A DNA stretch of 19,899 nt from an uncultured Candidatus Peregrinibacteria bacterium (GCA_903882825.1 CAIRYL010000027.1:1-19899), one strand, 5' to 3'; counted from the first letter of the stretch, positions 6,713 through 15,648 are shown. Translations and numbers: made by a program. The notes: generated by a model from the sequence alone, not told the origin.

Positions 6713-8803
6713 ATGAAAATTTTTACTCCTTTTGTTTTTGTTTGCTCCCTCTTCTTTTTTTCTGCTTGTGGAACAGTAGAAAACACTGCACCTCCTCCAG
6801 ATGCTACTCCTTTGGCAGTTCCCGCAATAAAAACCAGCATACAAGAATTTTCTCCGCAAATTTCCGTTTCTGGAACGTTAAAACCTTCCGAAGAGTTCAC
6901 CATTGCTTCAGAAATTTCAGGAACTGTTGCCAATGTTCTTATTAATGAAGGAGAAGTAATAAACAGTGGTGAGGTTTTAATGGTACTCGAATCTGGAACA
7001 AATTTAGTGCAAACGGCATATCAATCTGCCATTAGTTCATACGAAAATGCTAAAAAATCTGTAGAACTCACCAAAATCGCAGTCGCACAAGATGAAAAAA
7101 ATTCTCTTATCGCCATAGAGCAAAGTAAAATTGCAGTTCTTCAGAGTGAACTTTCATTAAATACTGCTAAAAAATCAAAAACATTTACTCAAAAAACAGG
7201 AGACGCTCAAAGAGAAATTTCTCAAAAAACACTAGAAATTGTGCAAAAGGAGGTAGAAATTGCGAAACAAAATATAAAACAACTCCAAGAAAATGAAGAA
7301 AAAACGAAAAAAAACCTTTTAGAAAATTCAGGGAATGCCCTTTCCAGCGCAATGGTTGATTTTAGAAAATCAATAAATATGTTAGATGAAATTTTAGGGG
7401 TAAGTGTAAATAATGCAGATAGCAATGATGCTTACGAAGATTTTATTTCTCGCCAAAATCAACAGAAATTTTTAGCATCACAAAGCACTTGGAAAACTGT
7501 ATATACTAGTTTTACCACCCTCGAACAAGAATTTTCTGATTTTTCAAAAATCCCGTATGCCTCGGCAACTGCGGATGAAATGGTGAGTATTTCTGATCAT
7601 ATTTCAGAAGAAGCAAAAGTCATCCGCTCTTTGTTACGAGATACTGAAACAATTCTACAAGAAGCGGTTACAGGATCTTCTTTTAGTAGTAACGACCTCG
7701 CATCTCTTCGCTTAAAAGTAACGAGCTCTCAAGTATCACTCGAAGCAAATATTTCGGCACTTTCACATGCTCGACAAGCAATTTCTGATTTTGCAATTCA
7801 AAGTCCTCAACGCCTGAGCAATGCAGATATGAATATTACCATTTTAGAGTCTCGTGTTCTTTCCGCCAAACAAGCAGTAGAACAAAGCAAGGGATCACAA
7901 TCTCTTCAAAATGTCAGTACCAACTCTCAAGAAGAAACCGCTCGAAATAATCTCAATAATGCAAAAAAAACGCTCGAATCTGCCACTAATAGCTTAGGAT
8001 CCGTTCGAGCAAGGAATAATATTTCTATCCAATCATCAACTGCCCAGTACGATTCTGCAAAGGCAATGTTAGATTCTGCACTTTTAAATCTTTCAAAACT
8101 CACTATTCGTGCCACGAGTCCGGGAACAGTTACTAAAATTTTAGCACAAGATGGGAATACCATTTCTCCTGGGACACCCTTATTTGTAATGGGCGAATTT
8201 GGATCATTAAAACTTATGAGTGATATTTCTTTTTCTGAACGTATGGCAGTAAGAATTGGAGATCCTGTACAAATTTTCATCGAAGACAAGCCAGATGCGA
8301 TCATTGGGACGGTCTCCAATATTTTCCCTTCTGCCGATGAAGTAACCAGAAGAATTCCATTAGAAATAACCCTCCAGAATAATAAGGATATCCCTGCAAA
8401 TATTTTTGCAAAAGGAATTATTAAACTCCCTCAAGAAATGGCGATCCTTATTCCTCTTAAAAGTTTGGTATCTCAAACCCCAACACGTGTCTTTGTTTTA
8501 GTACCAGAAGGAAATTCTCAAAATTATAGAACAGAAATAAGAGATGTGGTACTGGGAAGAGTAAATGGAGAACAAGTGGAAGTACTGGATGGAATAAAAG
8601 AAGGAGACATTATTATCTCAGAAAAAATGCTCACCTTGGATGTTGGACAAATAGTAACGCCTACTTTTCCCTCTCTTGAGAAACCAATAGAAGAAAAAAC
8701 TCCGTCGTCCTCTCCAAATACAAACACACCTTCTGTGTCAAAAAATTTCACTCGTTTTCTGTTTGCAAAAAATACAAAAGAAATGGCGTTTTCTCCACGA
8801 TAA
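6713..8803 (+). CDS. Membrane-fusion lipoprotein (HlyD/RND adaptor family), TetR operon
   Basis: The start is ATG 6713, four bases after the tetR stop; it gives a 696-residue lipoprotein with signal MKIFTPFVFVCSLFFFSACG (lipobox FSAC). An upstream start at 6614 would overlap tetR extensively and bury the signal peptide. The domain order is a lipoyl half (ISGTVANVLINEGEVINSGEVLMVLESG), a very long helical hairpin of about 390 residues, the second lipoyl half (IRATSPGTVTKILAQDGNTISPGTPLFVM), a beta-barrel with IGDPVQIFIEDKPDAIIGTV, and a membrane-proximal domain with VEVLDGIKEGDIIIS. The final ~50 residues are Pro/Ser/Thr-rich. The design parallels the adaptor at 3007-5061 but uses a lipid anchor instead of a membrane helix. 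No permease follows, so it may join the divergent ABC complex or a transporter encoded elsewhere. Confidence 0.9.
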   Translation: MKIFTPFVFVCSLFFFSACGTVENTAPPPDATPLAVPAIKTSIQEFSPQISVSGTLKPSEEFTIASEISGTVANVLINEGEVINSGEVLMVLESGTNLVQTAYQSAISSYENAKKSVELTKIAVAQDEKNSLIAIEQSKIAVLQSELSLNTAKKSKTFTQKTGDAQREISQKTLEIVQKEVEIAKQNIKQLQENEEKTKKNLLENSGNALSSAMVDFRKSINMLDEILGVSVNNADSNDAYEDFISRQNQQKFLASQSTWKTVYTSFTTLEQEFSDFSKIPYASATADEMVSISDHISEEAKVIRSLLRDTETILQEAVTGSSFSSNDLASLRLKVTSSQVSLEANISALSHARQAISDFAIQSPQRLSNADMNITILESRVLSAKQAVEQSKGSQSLQNVSTNSQEETARNNLNNAKKTLESATNSLGSVRARNNISIQSSTAQYDSAKAMLDSALLNLSKLTIRATSPGTVTKILAQDGNTISPGTPLFVMGEFGSLKLMSDISFSERMAVRIGDPVQIFIEDKPDAIIGTVSNIFPSADEVTRRIPLEITLQNNKDIPANIFAKGIIKLPQEMAILIPLKSLVSQTPTRVFVLVPEGNSQNYRTEIRDVVLGRVNGEQVEVLDGIKEGDIIISEKMLTLDVGQIVTPTFPSLEKPIEEKTPSSSPNTNTPSVSKNFTRFLFAKNTKEMAFSPR

Positions 8804-8870
8804 TATTCTTTTTGTAGTGTGAAAAACAACCAGCACCCTCCATTATTTTTAATCTTCATTTCTTTCTCAT

Positions 8871-8903
8871 TTAAAAAAGTCCCGAGAATCGGGACTTTTT
8901 TAA
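8871..8903. terminator. Bidirectional intrinsic terminator between convergent operons
   Basis: A perfect 15-bp stem (TTAAAAAAGTCCCGA and its complement) closes a GAA loop at 8886-8888. The GC core GTCCCGA/TCGGGAC is flanked by A-tract and T-tract, so it can end transcription from both sides: the fusion lipoprotein (stop 8803) and rplT (stop 8933). Confidence 0.93.
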
Positions 8904-8932
8904 ATAGATATGATGGATATGAATAAAAAGAT

Positions 8933-9277
8933 CTATGCGTATACTTTTTCTACGATTTTTGCAAAAATATCAGCATTTCTCGCACCAATATCTGCCAACA
9001 TTTTTCTATTTACAATCATCTTTTTCACCGTCATGAGATGCATAAACTCGGAATATCTCTTCCCCATTGCTTCTAAACCGGCAGAAATACGAGTAATCCA
9101 GAGTTGTCTAAAATCTCTTTTTTTCCGTCTTCTATCACGGTATGAATTTTGTCCAGCTTTTGTAATAGCATTTTTCGCGAGACGATAGAGCTTACTTCTG
9201 CCCCATTTATACCCTTTGGCAAGTTTTAAAACCTTCTTATGTCGTGCCTTACGGGCAACACTATTGGTAGCTCTCAT
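8933..9277 (-). CDS. rplT: Large ribosomal subunit protein bL20
   Basis: The protein has 114 residues from ATG 9277 (MRATNSVARKARHKKVLKLA), the usual L20 start and length. A TTG two codons upstream is not needed. Family hallmarks are the basic N-terminal extension, KGYKWGRSKLYRLAK, YRDRRRKKRDFRQLWITRI and a C-terminal MTVKKMIVNRKMLADIG-like globular part. L20 is an early 23S rRNA-binding assembly protein. The gene is last in the infC-rpmI-rplT operon, 35 nt after rpmI, and ends at the bidirectional terminator. L20 represses this operon in several bacteria (known), but no leader operator structure is obvious here because the infC leader is very short. Confidence 0.98.
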   Translation of the reverse strand: MRATNSVARKARHKKVLKLAKGYKWGRSKLYRLAKNAITKAGQNSYRDRRRKKRDFRQLWITRISAGLEAMGKRYSEFMHLMTVKKMIVNRKMLADIGARNADIFAKIVEKVYA

Positions 9278-9312
9278 ATACAAAAAGAAAAAAGAATGAA
9301 GAAGAAATAAAA

Positions 9313-9531
9313 TTATGAAGAAGGGAGTAACCTTCCTGCTACTTTTGATTGTTGGTTCGAAAGCGCTACCGTATGAGACGCTTTATTTTTTTGTCGCTTC
9401 GATTTTTGAAGCAACAAATGATTATGAGACGCTTTTTCAAACGCCCATTTTCCAGTGCCAGTTTTTTTAAGACGCTTTTTTGCGGCGCTTCGGCTTTTTT
9501 GTTTGCCGACTTTTCCAAGCTTTAGAGCCAT
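9313..9531 (-). CDS. rpmI: Large ribosomal subunit protein bL35
   Basis: This 72-residue, strongly basic protein contains the L35 pattern KSRSAAKKRLKKTGTGKW, followed by HNHLLLQKSKRQKNKASHTVALS and a C-terminal GRLLP. The length is slightly above the usual 64-66 residues because of a short C-terminal tail. It starts 14 nt after the infC stop and precedes rplT, the standard infC-rpmI-rplT order. It is a component of the 50S subunit. Confidence 0.97.
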   Translation of the reverse strand: MALKLGKVGKQKSRSAAKKRLKKTGTGKWAFEKASHNHLLLQKSKRQKNKASHTVALSNQQSKVAGRLLPSS

Positions 9532-9545
9532 ATAGAGGAGAAAAA

Positions 9546-10061
9546 TTACTTTTTTTTCGAGAGAGGTCTAAACTCTGTTACCATACTTCGCCCCTGCGTT
9601 TTAGGCGAAAATTCTTGCTTTCCAAACGCCTCAAGGGCATCTTTCATTTCTTCTAATCTCTTTATTCCAATTTCCGCATGCGATTGTTCTCGTCCTTTAA
9701 ATTGAAGAATAACACGCACGGGATGTCCTTTCTCGAGAAAGCCTTTTGAGCGATTCAGACGGACCTCAAAATCGTGATCAGAAATTCGAATACCAAATTT
9801 AATTTCCTTACATGTTTGAGCCTTTCCCGTAAGTTTTTGGCGTTTTTCTAATTTCTTCTTTTCATAAATATACGCACCAAAATCCATAATTTTACACACA
9901 GGCGGTTCTGCATTTGGAGAAATTTCTACCAGATCAAGCCCTGCTGCTTTTGCCTTACTCTTTGCTTCATCAGTAGAAACAACACCAAATTGCTCACCTT
10001 TTTCATCGATAAGTCGAACGTTTGGGATACGAATTTCTTCGTTTTTTCTGAGTCGCTTCAA
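9546..10061 (-). CDS. infC: Translation initiation factor IF-3, non-AUG start
   Basis: The protein has 171 residues. The N-domain covers NEEIRIPNVRLIDEKGEQFGV through LVEISPNAEPPVCKIMDFGAYIYE. After a basic linker the C-domain has KEIKFGIRISDHDFEVRLNR, KGHPVRVILQFKGRE and MVTEFRPLSKKK. IF-3 binds the 30S subunit and enforces start-codon selection. The frame upstream reads stop (TAA 10070-10068), AAC, ATC, TTG, AAG, so no ATG or GTG is available and translation must begin at TTG 10061 or ATC 10064. Rare infC starts such as AUU or AUC allow IF-3 to repress its own translation (known in Escherichia coli), so a similar mechanism is likely. A strong promoter at 10085-10114 leaves a leader of only about 15-18 nt. 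Confidence 0.97.
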   Translation of the reverse strand: MKRLRKNEEIRIPNVRLIDEKGEQFGVVSTDEAKSKAKAAGLDLVEISPNAEPPVCKIMDFGAYIYEKKKLEKRQKLTGKAQTCKEIKFGIRISDHDFEVRLNRSKGFLEKGHPVRVILQFKGREQSHAEIGIKRLEEMKDALEAFGKQEFSPKTQGRSMVTEFRPLSKKK

Positions 10062-10084
10062 GATGTTTTAAAAAATACTGGTGA

Positions 10085-10114
10085 ATTATAGGAAACACAG
10101 GCATCAAGAGTCAA
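10085..10114 (-). promoter_or_regulatory. Sigma-70 type promoter of the infC-rpmI-rplT operon
   Basis: On the minus strand a -35 TTGACT (10109-10114) and a -10 TATAAT (10085-10090) are separated by 18 bp. Initiation would fall near 10078, only 15-18 nt before the infC start codon. The promoter lies just beyond the rlmH stop (10121), in the gap between the two genes. Confidence 0.85.
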
Positions 10115-10120
10115 ATCATT

Positions 10121-10591
10121 TTACTTATGATATGATCGCCCCTCTAAAATCATACATGCACGGTAGAGTTGCTCCAGGAGAAAAATCCTCACCAAATCAT
10201 GCGGAAACGTAAGAGGAGAGAGAGAAAAAACAAAATTTGCAGATTCACGAAGCACAGAAGAATGTCCTAATGCTCCTCCTATACAAAAATAAAAATTCCC
10301 ACCCTTTGTGTCTCTTAATTTTTCTAATGTTCTAGAAAACTCTTCCGAATTCATACTTTTTCCTCGTTCATCCAGAACCACCAATATACCGCCTTTTGGG
10401 ATTGCAGACAGTATTTTTTCACTTTCTTTTTTCCGAATTTCTTCTTCATTCATCCCCTTTTTTATAGATTCTTCTGGAAGAACTATGTGTTCTACTTCTG
10501 CAAAAGGACGTAGTTTTTGAAGATATTCATGTATCCCCTCTTGTACAAATAATTCTTTTGTTTTCCCAATGGTAACAATAGTAAATTTCAT
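10121..10591 (-). CDS. rlmH: 23S rRNA (pseudouridine1915-N3)-methyltransferase RlmH
   Basis: The protein has 156 residues from ATG 10591 (MKFTIVTIGKTKE), the standard RlmH start and length. A longer frame to 10717 overlaps the preceding gene and is rejected. RlmH is a SPOUT-class, knotted SAM-dependent enzyme that methylates pseudouridine 1915 in helix 69 of 23S rRNA. Visible marks are ILVVLDERGKSMNSEEFSRTL, the SAM-loop FCIGGALGHS (Ala where GGP is usual) and the C-terminal LSPLTFPHDLVRIFLLEQLYRACMIL segment ending GRSYHK. Its ATG shares a base with the stop of the upstream kinase-like gene (TAATG), so the two are probably translationally coupled. Confidence 0.96.
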   Translation of the reverse strand: MKFTIVTIGKTKELFVQEGIHEYLQKLRPFAEVEHIVLPEESIKKGMNEEEIRKKESEKILSAIPKGGILVVLDERGKSMNSEEFSRTLEKLRDTKGGNFYFCIGGALGHSSVLRESANFVFSLSPLTFPHDLVRIFLLEQLYRACMILEGRSYHK

Positions 10592-11844
10592 TATTCCATT
10601 CCTAAAATATAAGGGGAAATATGCCCCATTTCTACTGCCTTTGAGAGCCCTAAAAGGGACATTTTTGGAGAATATATTTGTGTATTGATAAGATTCACCG
10701 CCAGAAATGGACAACAAAAAAGCGCTAACCGAAGAAAAGTTTCTGTATTTTTTGGAAGCATATTTTTAGAACGGAGGAGAGAGACAAGTGGCTTCCAAAG
10801 AAATTCTCTTTTGATATCCAAAAGTGCTTTTCGTATAGGAGCACGATCAAAAGAAATATCATGAGTTATTTTTATTTTTTTCTCTTGTACGTTCATTTCC
10901 CAAGAAAAATGAATTTTTTCTTCTCTATCAGCAGGACTATAAAACCATAACGGATGCGCAAACACATCATGAAAAGTGGTTTTTATAAATGCTAAAATAG
11001 CAGGAATATGCTCTCCCGCAAAGGCAGGATCAAAAAATACAAGCGCTGGATCGTCATTTGGGAAAAAAAATTTATTCCCATTATGATCATCTCCATGGGC
11101 GGTTACACATGCCCATTCCTTTTGCCATTTTGGATGTACTATTTTTTGGGCAGATTCGATGAGTGTTTGTAAATTTTCAGGATACTGAGTCCCATTTATT
11201 TCCCATGTATATTCTGCCAATTCATCAAACAAAATCGTTGTGTTGTCCGGAAGAGAGAGGTGTTTTTGGAGATAAAAAAGCGAAAGCCGTGATTGGTCAC
11301 CACATAAACGAGTACTAAAAAGTTGCCATATGGATTCTTGTGTAACGGTTTCTGAAGAAGCAATATGAAGGCTTTGTTCAAAAATTTTTCGTGTTTTTTC
11401 GCATGCCTCTCGTTCAGCATTTATAATAGATTCGTATTGAGTTTCGTCATAGGCACCTGTTTCCAAAAATCTTCGATCTTCCCTATCACACACCTCAAAA
11501 AAAGTAGGCGCGTTTATGCGCGGATACATCAAGAATTGTTCGCCAGCTTTTGTGCTTTTATAAAGGGGCATAATAACTGGGAATCCTGAGGATTCCAAAA
11601 ATTCTGCACGATAATATTCACTCACTGTTTCTTTTTCTCCTTCTTCCGCATGAAATTTAAAGAAGAATTCTTCTCCACTTATAAGTCCTAAAAACCCATT
11701 CACCGAATTAAGAGAAACCGCAGAAATATTTATTTTTAACCATGCCACTTCTACATGAAAAGTTTCTTCTATAAAAGATTTTATTTTTGGTTCTGCCAAA
11801 AGTGGACTCTTTTTCGCCAATACAGAAATTTCAAAAAGAGTCAT
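10591..11844 (-). CDS. APH/choline-kinase-fold phosphotransferase-like protein, unknown substrate
   Basis: This 417-residue protein carries the catalytic signature of the aminoglycoside phosphotransferase-like kinase fold: HGDDHNGN (residues 250-257) as catalytic loop, and FFDPAFAG with D272 as the metal-binding Asp. An N-lobe Lys candidate is K63 in EFFFKFHAEEG, followed by a helix containing SEYYRAEFLESSGFPVIMPLY. The general fold phosphorylates small molecules or proteins; nothing in the sequence specifies a substrate. The C-terminal ~120 residues form a helical extension with LRLALFCCPFLAVNL. It starts 42 nt after dnaE and overlaps rlmH by one base, so it belongs to a dnaE-kinase-rlmH transcript. 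The housekeeping context argues against a dedicated antibiotic-resistance role. Confidence 0.75.
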   Translation of the reverse strand: MTLFEISVLAKKSPLLAEPKIKSFIEETFHVEVAWLKINISAVSLNSVNGFLGLISGEEFFFKFHAEEGEKETVSEYYRAEFLESSGFPVIMPLYKSTKAGEQFLMYPRINAPTFFEVCDREDRRFLETGAYDETQYESIINAEREACEKTRKIFEQSLHIASSETVTQESIWQLFSTRLCGDQSRLSLFYLQKHLSLPDNTTILFDELAEYTWEINGTQYPENLQTLIESAQKIVHPKWQKEWACVTAHGDDHNGNKFFFPNDDPALVFFDPAFAGEHIPAILAFIKTTFHDVFAHPLWFYSPADREEKIHFSWEMNVQEKKIKITHDISFDRAPIRKALLDIKREFLWKPLVSLLRSKNMLPKNTETFLRLALFCCPFLAVNLINTQIYSPKMSLLGLSKAVEMGHISPYILGME

Positions 11845-11886
11845 AAAAAAGCTTTTACAAAAAGAAAAAATGAGAAAAATAACACT

Positions 11887-14800
11887 TTATAATTCTTTTA
11901 AATGGTCTGCCACTATTTTTTTGAGATCTTTTGTACAATGTACACGAAAATGAAATGGATGTGAGACACCATGAAATAAAAGCTGTACAGGAGTCTCTCC
12001 CGTATGAGTTTTTAAAATATGAAAAAGCCCTTCAAGTCGCTCTTTTGAAATTTTTTCAGGAATACTTATTTCCCATGGCAATACAGGTTCTCCTGTATTT
12101 TCTTTTTTTTCGGAAAGAGATATTTGTTCAGAAATATCTTCATTTCTTTCCTCAAAAGAATCTTCTGGTACTGGAGATTCGGCATCTTCTTCGTCTCCCA
12201 AAATTATATTTTCCCCCAATATTTCAGGCATTTCCTCCCCTCCTATCAGTGCTTCTGCTTCCTCTGCCGAAAGAATTGTCTCCTGAGTTAAAAGACCCTG
12301 CTCTTCCGCATTTTTCCGTGCTAATCCCAAATCTTCACCAACAATAGTATCTGCTAAAATTTGCCATTCTCCATCTTTTCGCTCTGCTTTTCCGGTAATG
12401 CATGCTAATACATCAGCATGAAGCCTCTCTGCGTTTTTTTCGTATGATGAAGGGAAAAAAACCACTTCTATTTTTCGAGTAAGATCTTCAAGCACTACAC
12501 TCGCCATGGTGGTTTTCTTTTTGGTAATAATTTTTTTTACACTTTCTATAAGTCCACACACCGTAATTGGTTTTTGCGGATTAAAACGTACTTTTTTGGA
12601 AATTTGAGCAATAGGGGTCCCCTTTTTTTCTAAATATTTCCCCATCCCTCGTAAAGGATGATCAGAAACATATAAACCTAAAACCTCTTTTTCCAGTCGA
12701 AGACGATGCGCTAAAGAAAGAGGTACAACATCTGGAAAGGTTAAGTTTTGCACTTCTACATCCACACTATGAACACCAAAAAGGTCTTCTTGTGCCATAG
12801 AAATGTGATTATGATGATCTTTTGCGTATTCTAAAATTTTATCTTCATTCGCAAGAATATTTTCTATTTTTTCATATTCTTCCAATGCACCCCCTTTCGC
12901 CAATGACTCTAAAGATTTTTTGTTAATGGCTTTCCCTCCACATTTTGAAAGGAAATCAGCAAAATTTTCAAATCCATCCTTTTTTCGTGCTTCTAAAATT
13001 TTTTCTACCACGCTTTCCCCAATACCTTTTATGGCATTTAAACCAAAACGAATAGTATGATCATCTAAAATAGTAAAAGACGCTTCGGACGTTTTTACAC
13101 TGGGAGGAAGAATGGTAATACCCATTCGACGAGATGCTTCGATATCAATAATTACACGATCGGTATTTTCTTCATCACACGACAGAAGAGACGCTAAAAA
13201 TTCTACAGGATAATGTGTTTTTAAATATGCAGTTTGGTAGGCAATAAGGGCATAACACGCGGCATGAGATTTATTAAACCCATATCCTGCAAATGGCTCA
13301 ATTACTTCATCAAAAATTTGAATTGCCAATTTCTCTGCGTGTCCCAACGCTTTTGCTCCTTCTATAAATTTTTCTCTTTGAGCAGAAAGCTCTGAAGCGA
13401 TTTTTTTCCCAATGGCACGCCGTAAAAGATCAGCTCCTCCAAGAGAAAATCCTCCAAAAATTTTGGCAATTTCTAAAATTTGTTCCTGATACACGGCAAT
13501 CCCAAAAGTAGGAGAAAGTACTTTTTCGAGTGAAACATGAGGATATTTCACCACTTTTTTCCCATGTTTCCCCGCAATATAATCAGGAATAAATTTCATA
13601 GGACCCGGACGATACAACGAAACCATTGCGATCAGGTCTTCAAATTTAGTGGGTCGCAGTTCTTTTAAATATCTCGTCATTCCTGAAGATTCTAACTGAA
13701 AAACTCCGGTCGTTTCTCCACCAGAAAGAAGATGAAATGTTTGTTCGTCATCCATAGGAATAGCACTGAGATCTATTTGTTTCCCGTGTTTTTCCAAAAT
13801 ATTCTGGAGTGCTTTTTCTAAAATACTCAGATTCCGAAGTCCTAAAAAATCCATTTTTAAAAGTCCTAACATATCTAATGGTTTTGCCTGATATTGCGTA
13901 ATAATGGCATTTGAATCTTTTGGAGCCGGCATAAGTGCCGTATATTTTACAATAGGTTCTGGGGTAATCATAATGGCACACGCATGAACCGACACATGAC
14001 GAATATTCCCTTCAATCCGCTTTGCTGTTTCAAAAAGCGTAGAAAAAATCTCTTCTGTTTTTATTTTTTCGCGTAATTCTTTTGATTGTTCATACGCTTC
14101 CTCAAGCGTTGTTCCGGGATGATCGGGAATAAGTTTTGCGAATTCATTCATCTCAGAAAACGGGATCCCAAATACTCTTCCCACATCTTTTACCGATGCA
14201 CGCGCCGCCATGGTCCCAAACGTACAAACGTGTGCAACACAATCTCGTCCATATTTTTTTCGCACATATTCCAGCACTTCATCTCTCCGAACATCCGAAA
14301 AATCAATATCAATATCCGGCATACTTACCCGTTCTGGGTTTAAAAAACGCTCAAAATACAAACCGTGTTGCAGAGGATCTAAATCAGTAATTTGGAGTAA
14401 ATACGCAATAATCGCACCCGCAGCCGATCCTCTTCCCGGACCAACCGCAATGCCATTATTTTTTGCCCACTGCACAAAATCGGCAACAATAAGAAAATAA
14501 GAATTAAATCCCATTTGATCAATCGTCGCTAATTCAAAATGAAGGCGATTGAGAATTTCATGCGCATTGGAATCTTCCATAGAATCCGACACTGTCGATG
14601 ATTCATTTTGTATATGTTCTTCCTCTATTTTTTTCATGATTCTTTCGTGCATCTCTTTCCCATACCTTTTTTCTATCCCTTTTTCACACAAAAATCGTAA
14701 ATATTCTTTATCGTTTGTAAATCCTTCTGGAATAGGAAACGTAGGAAGACGATTGATTCCAAACTCAAAATGATATGTGCATCTTTCTGCAATATTTCCT

Positions 14801-15594
14801 GTATTTTCTACTGCTTCTGGGAAATCGGCAAAATATTCTTGCATTTCCTGCTCACTCCAAAATGAAAGATCCTGATCGAGATACGAAATACGATCTGTAT
14901 CTGTTTTTTGAAGGCTATATTCCATACAAATAAGCGTATCGTGCACATCACGTTCTTCTTTTTCTAAATAACGCACATCGTTGGTTGCCACAGGAGATAT
15001 ATGAGTCTGTTCACAAAATTTTTTAAAATTTACTTGAAAAGTGCTTTCCAATTCCGATTGAGGACGAGGAGTGGTTTCGATAAAAAGATTTTCTGGCGTA
15101 AAAATTTTTTGAAAACGTTTTGCTTTTTCTACGGCTTTTTCCATTTCATTCTGCTCTAAAAATGGAGTTATTTCCCCTCCAGCACGTGGTAAAATAGCAA
15201 TAAGGTGCGATCCATATTGCTGTAAAAGCTCTTCATCAATACGGGGAACATAATACATCCCTTCTAAATATGAAAGAGTAGAAAGCTGTAAAAGATTTTG
15301 ATAGCCTTCCATATTTTCTGCCAGCAGTACTATCCGAAACCGTTTATTATCAATCCCTTGTTCTTTATCATGTCTACTTCTGGGCGCCATATAAAATTCT
15401 CCTCCAATAATAGGATTCACTCCTTCCTTTTTACAGGCTTTATAAAACTCAATAGCGCCGTGCATATTCGCACGATCGGTAAGGGCTACTGCGGGCATAT
15501 GGAGTTCTTTTGCCTTGTGTGCTAAATCTTCTGGTTTCGGAAGAGCATCTAAAAAAGAGTAATCCGAATGAGTATGCAAATGAACAAATGACAC
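11887..15594 (-). CDS. dnaE: DNA polymerase III alpha subunit (DnaE1 type), degenerate PHP site
   Basis: The chosen GTG start at 15594 gives 1235 residues beginning MSFVHLHTHSDYSFLDAL, the normal family N-terminus; a TTG at 15648 adds 18 hydrophobic residues and falls in a probable promoter. The order is PHP domain (about 1-270), polymerase palm with GPGRGSAAGAIIAYLL and catalytic PDIDIDF (D427, D429) plus the third Asp in LKMDFLGLRNLS (D582), then thumb and fingers, tandem helix-hairpin-helix (GLNAIKGIGESVVEKIL), an OB fold (PITVCGLIESVKKIITKKKTTMASVVL) and an acidic C-terminal region. It is the replicative polymerase. Three His ligands usual in active PHP sites are Arg here (TDR R41, RIVLLA R87, NDVRY R208). 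An acidic insert (IEEEHIQNESSTVSDSMEDS) precedes the palm. Confidence 0.98.
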   Translation of the reverse strand: MSFVHLHTHSDYSFLDALPKPEDLAHKAKELHMPAVALTDRANMHGAIEFYKACKKEGVNPIIGGEFYMAPRSRHDKEQGIDNKRFRIVLLAENMEGYQNLLQLSTLSYLEGMYYVPRIDEELLQQYGSHLIAILPRAGGEITPFLEQNEMEKAVEKAKRFQKIFTPENLFIETTPRPQSELESTFQVNFKKFCEQTHISPVATNDVRYLEKEERDVHDTLICMEYSLQKTDTDRISYLDQDLSFWSEQEMQEYFADFPEAVENTGNIAERCTYHFEFGINRLPTFPIPEGFTNDKEYLRFLCEKGIEKRYGKEMHERIMKKIEEEHIQNESSTVSDSMEDSNAHEILNRLHFELATIDQMGFNSYFLIVADFVQWAKNNGIAVGPGRGSAAGAIIAYLLQITDLDPLQHGLYFERFLNPERVSMPDIDIDFSDVRRDEVLEYVRKKYGRDCVAHVCTFGTMAARASVKDVGRVFGIPFSEMNEFAKLIPDHPGTTLEEAYEQSKELREKIKTEEIFSTLFETAKRIEGNIRHVSVHACAIMITPEPIVKYTALMPAPKDSNAIITQYQAKPLDMLGLLKMDFLGLRNLSILEKALQNILEKHGKQIDLSAIPMDDEQTFHLLSGGETTGVFQLESSGMTRYLKELRPTKFEDLIAMVSLYRPGPMKFIPDYIAGKHGKKVVKYPHVSLEKVLSPTFGIAVYQEQILEIAKIFGGFSLGGADLLRRAIGKKIASELSAQREKFIEGAKALGHAEKLAIQIFDEVIEPFAGYGFNKSHAACYALIAYQTAYLKTHYPVEFLASLLSCDEENTDRVIIDIEASRRMGITILPPSVKTSEASFTILDDHTIRFGLNAIKGIGESVVEKILEARKKDGFENFADFLSKCGGKAINKKSLESLAKGGALEEYEKIENILANEDKILEYAKDHHNHISMAQEDLFGVHSVDVEVQNLTFPDVVPLSLAHRLRLEKEVLGLYVSDHPLRGMGKYLEKKGTPIAQISKKVRFNPQKPITVCGLIESVKKIITKKKTTMASVVLEDLTRKIEVVFFPSSYEKNAERLHADVLACITGKAERKDGEWQILADTIVGEDLGLARKNAEEQGLLTQETILSAEEAEALIGGEEMPEILGENIILGDEEDAESPVPEDSFEERNEDISEQISLSEKKENTGEPVLPWEISIPEKISKERLEGLFHILKTHTGETPVQLLFHGVSHPFHFRVHCTKDLKKIVADHLKEL

Positions 15595-15619
15595 GAACAA
15601 GAAAGAAAGAACAAAAGAA

Positions 15620-15648
15620 AGTGTATCGAAAAATATCAAATATTCCAA
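15620..15648 (-). promoter_or_regulatory. Possible dnaE promoter
   Basis: On the minus strand TTGGAA (15643-15648) and TACACT (15620-15625) are 17 bp apart, each matching four of six consensus bases. Initiation near 15613 would leave a leader of about 19 nt before the GTG start, similar to the infC leader. The match is weak and rests mainly on spacing and position. Confidence 0.35.

Noticed and set aside
8910..9188. Plus-strand ORF opposite rplT
   Set aside because: It is antisense to a conserved ribosomal protein gene and starts just past a terminator.
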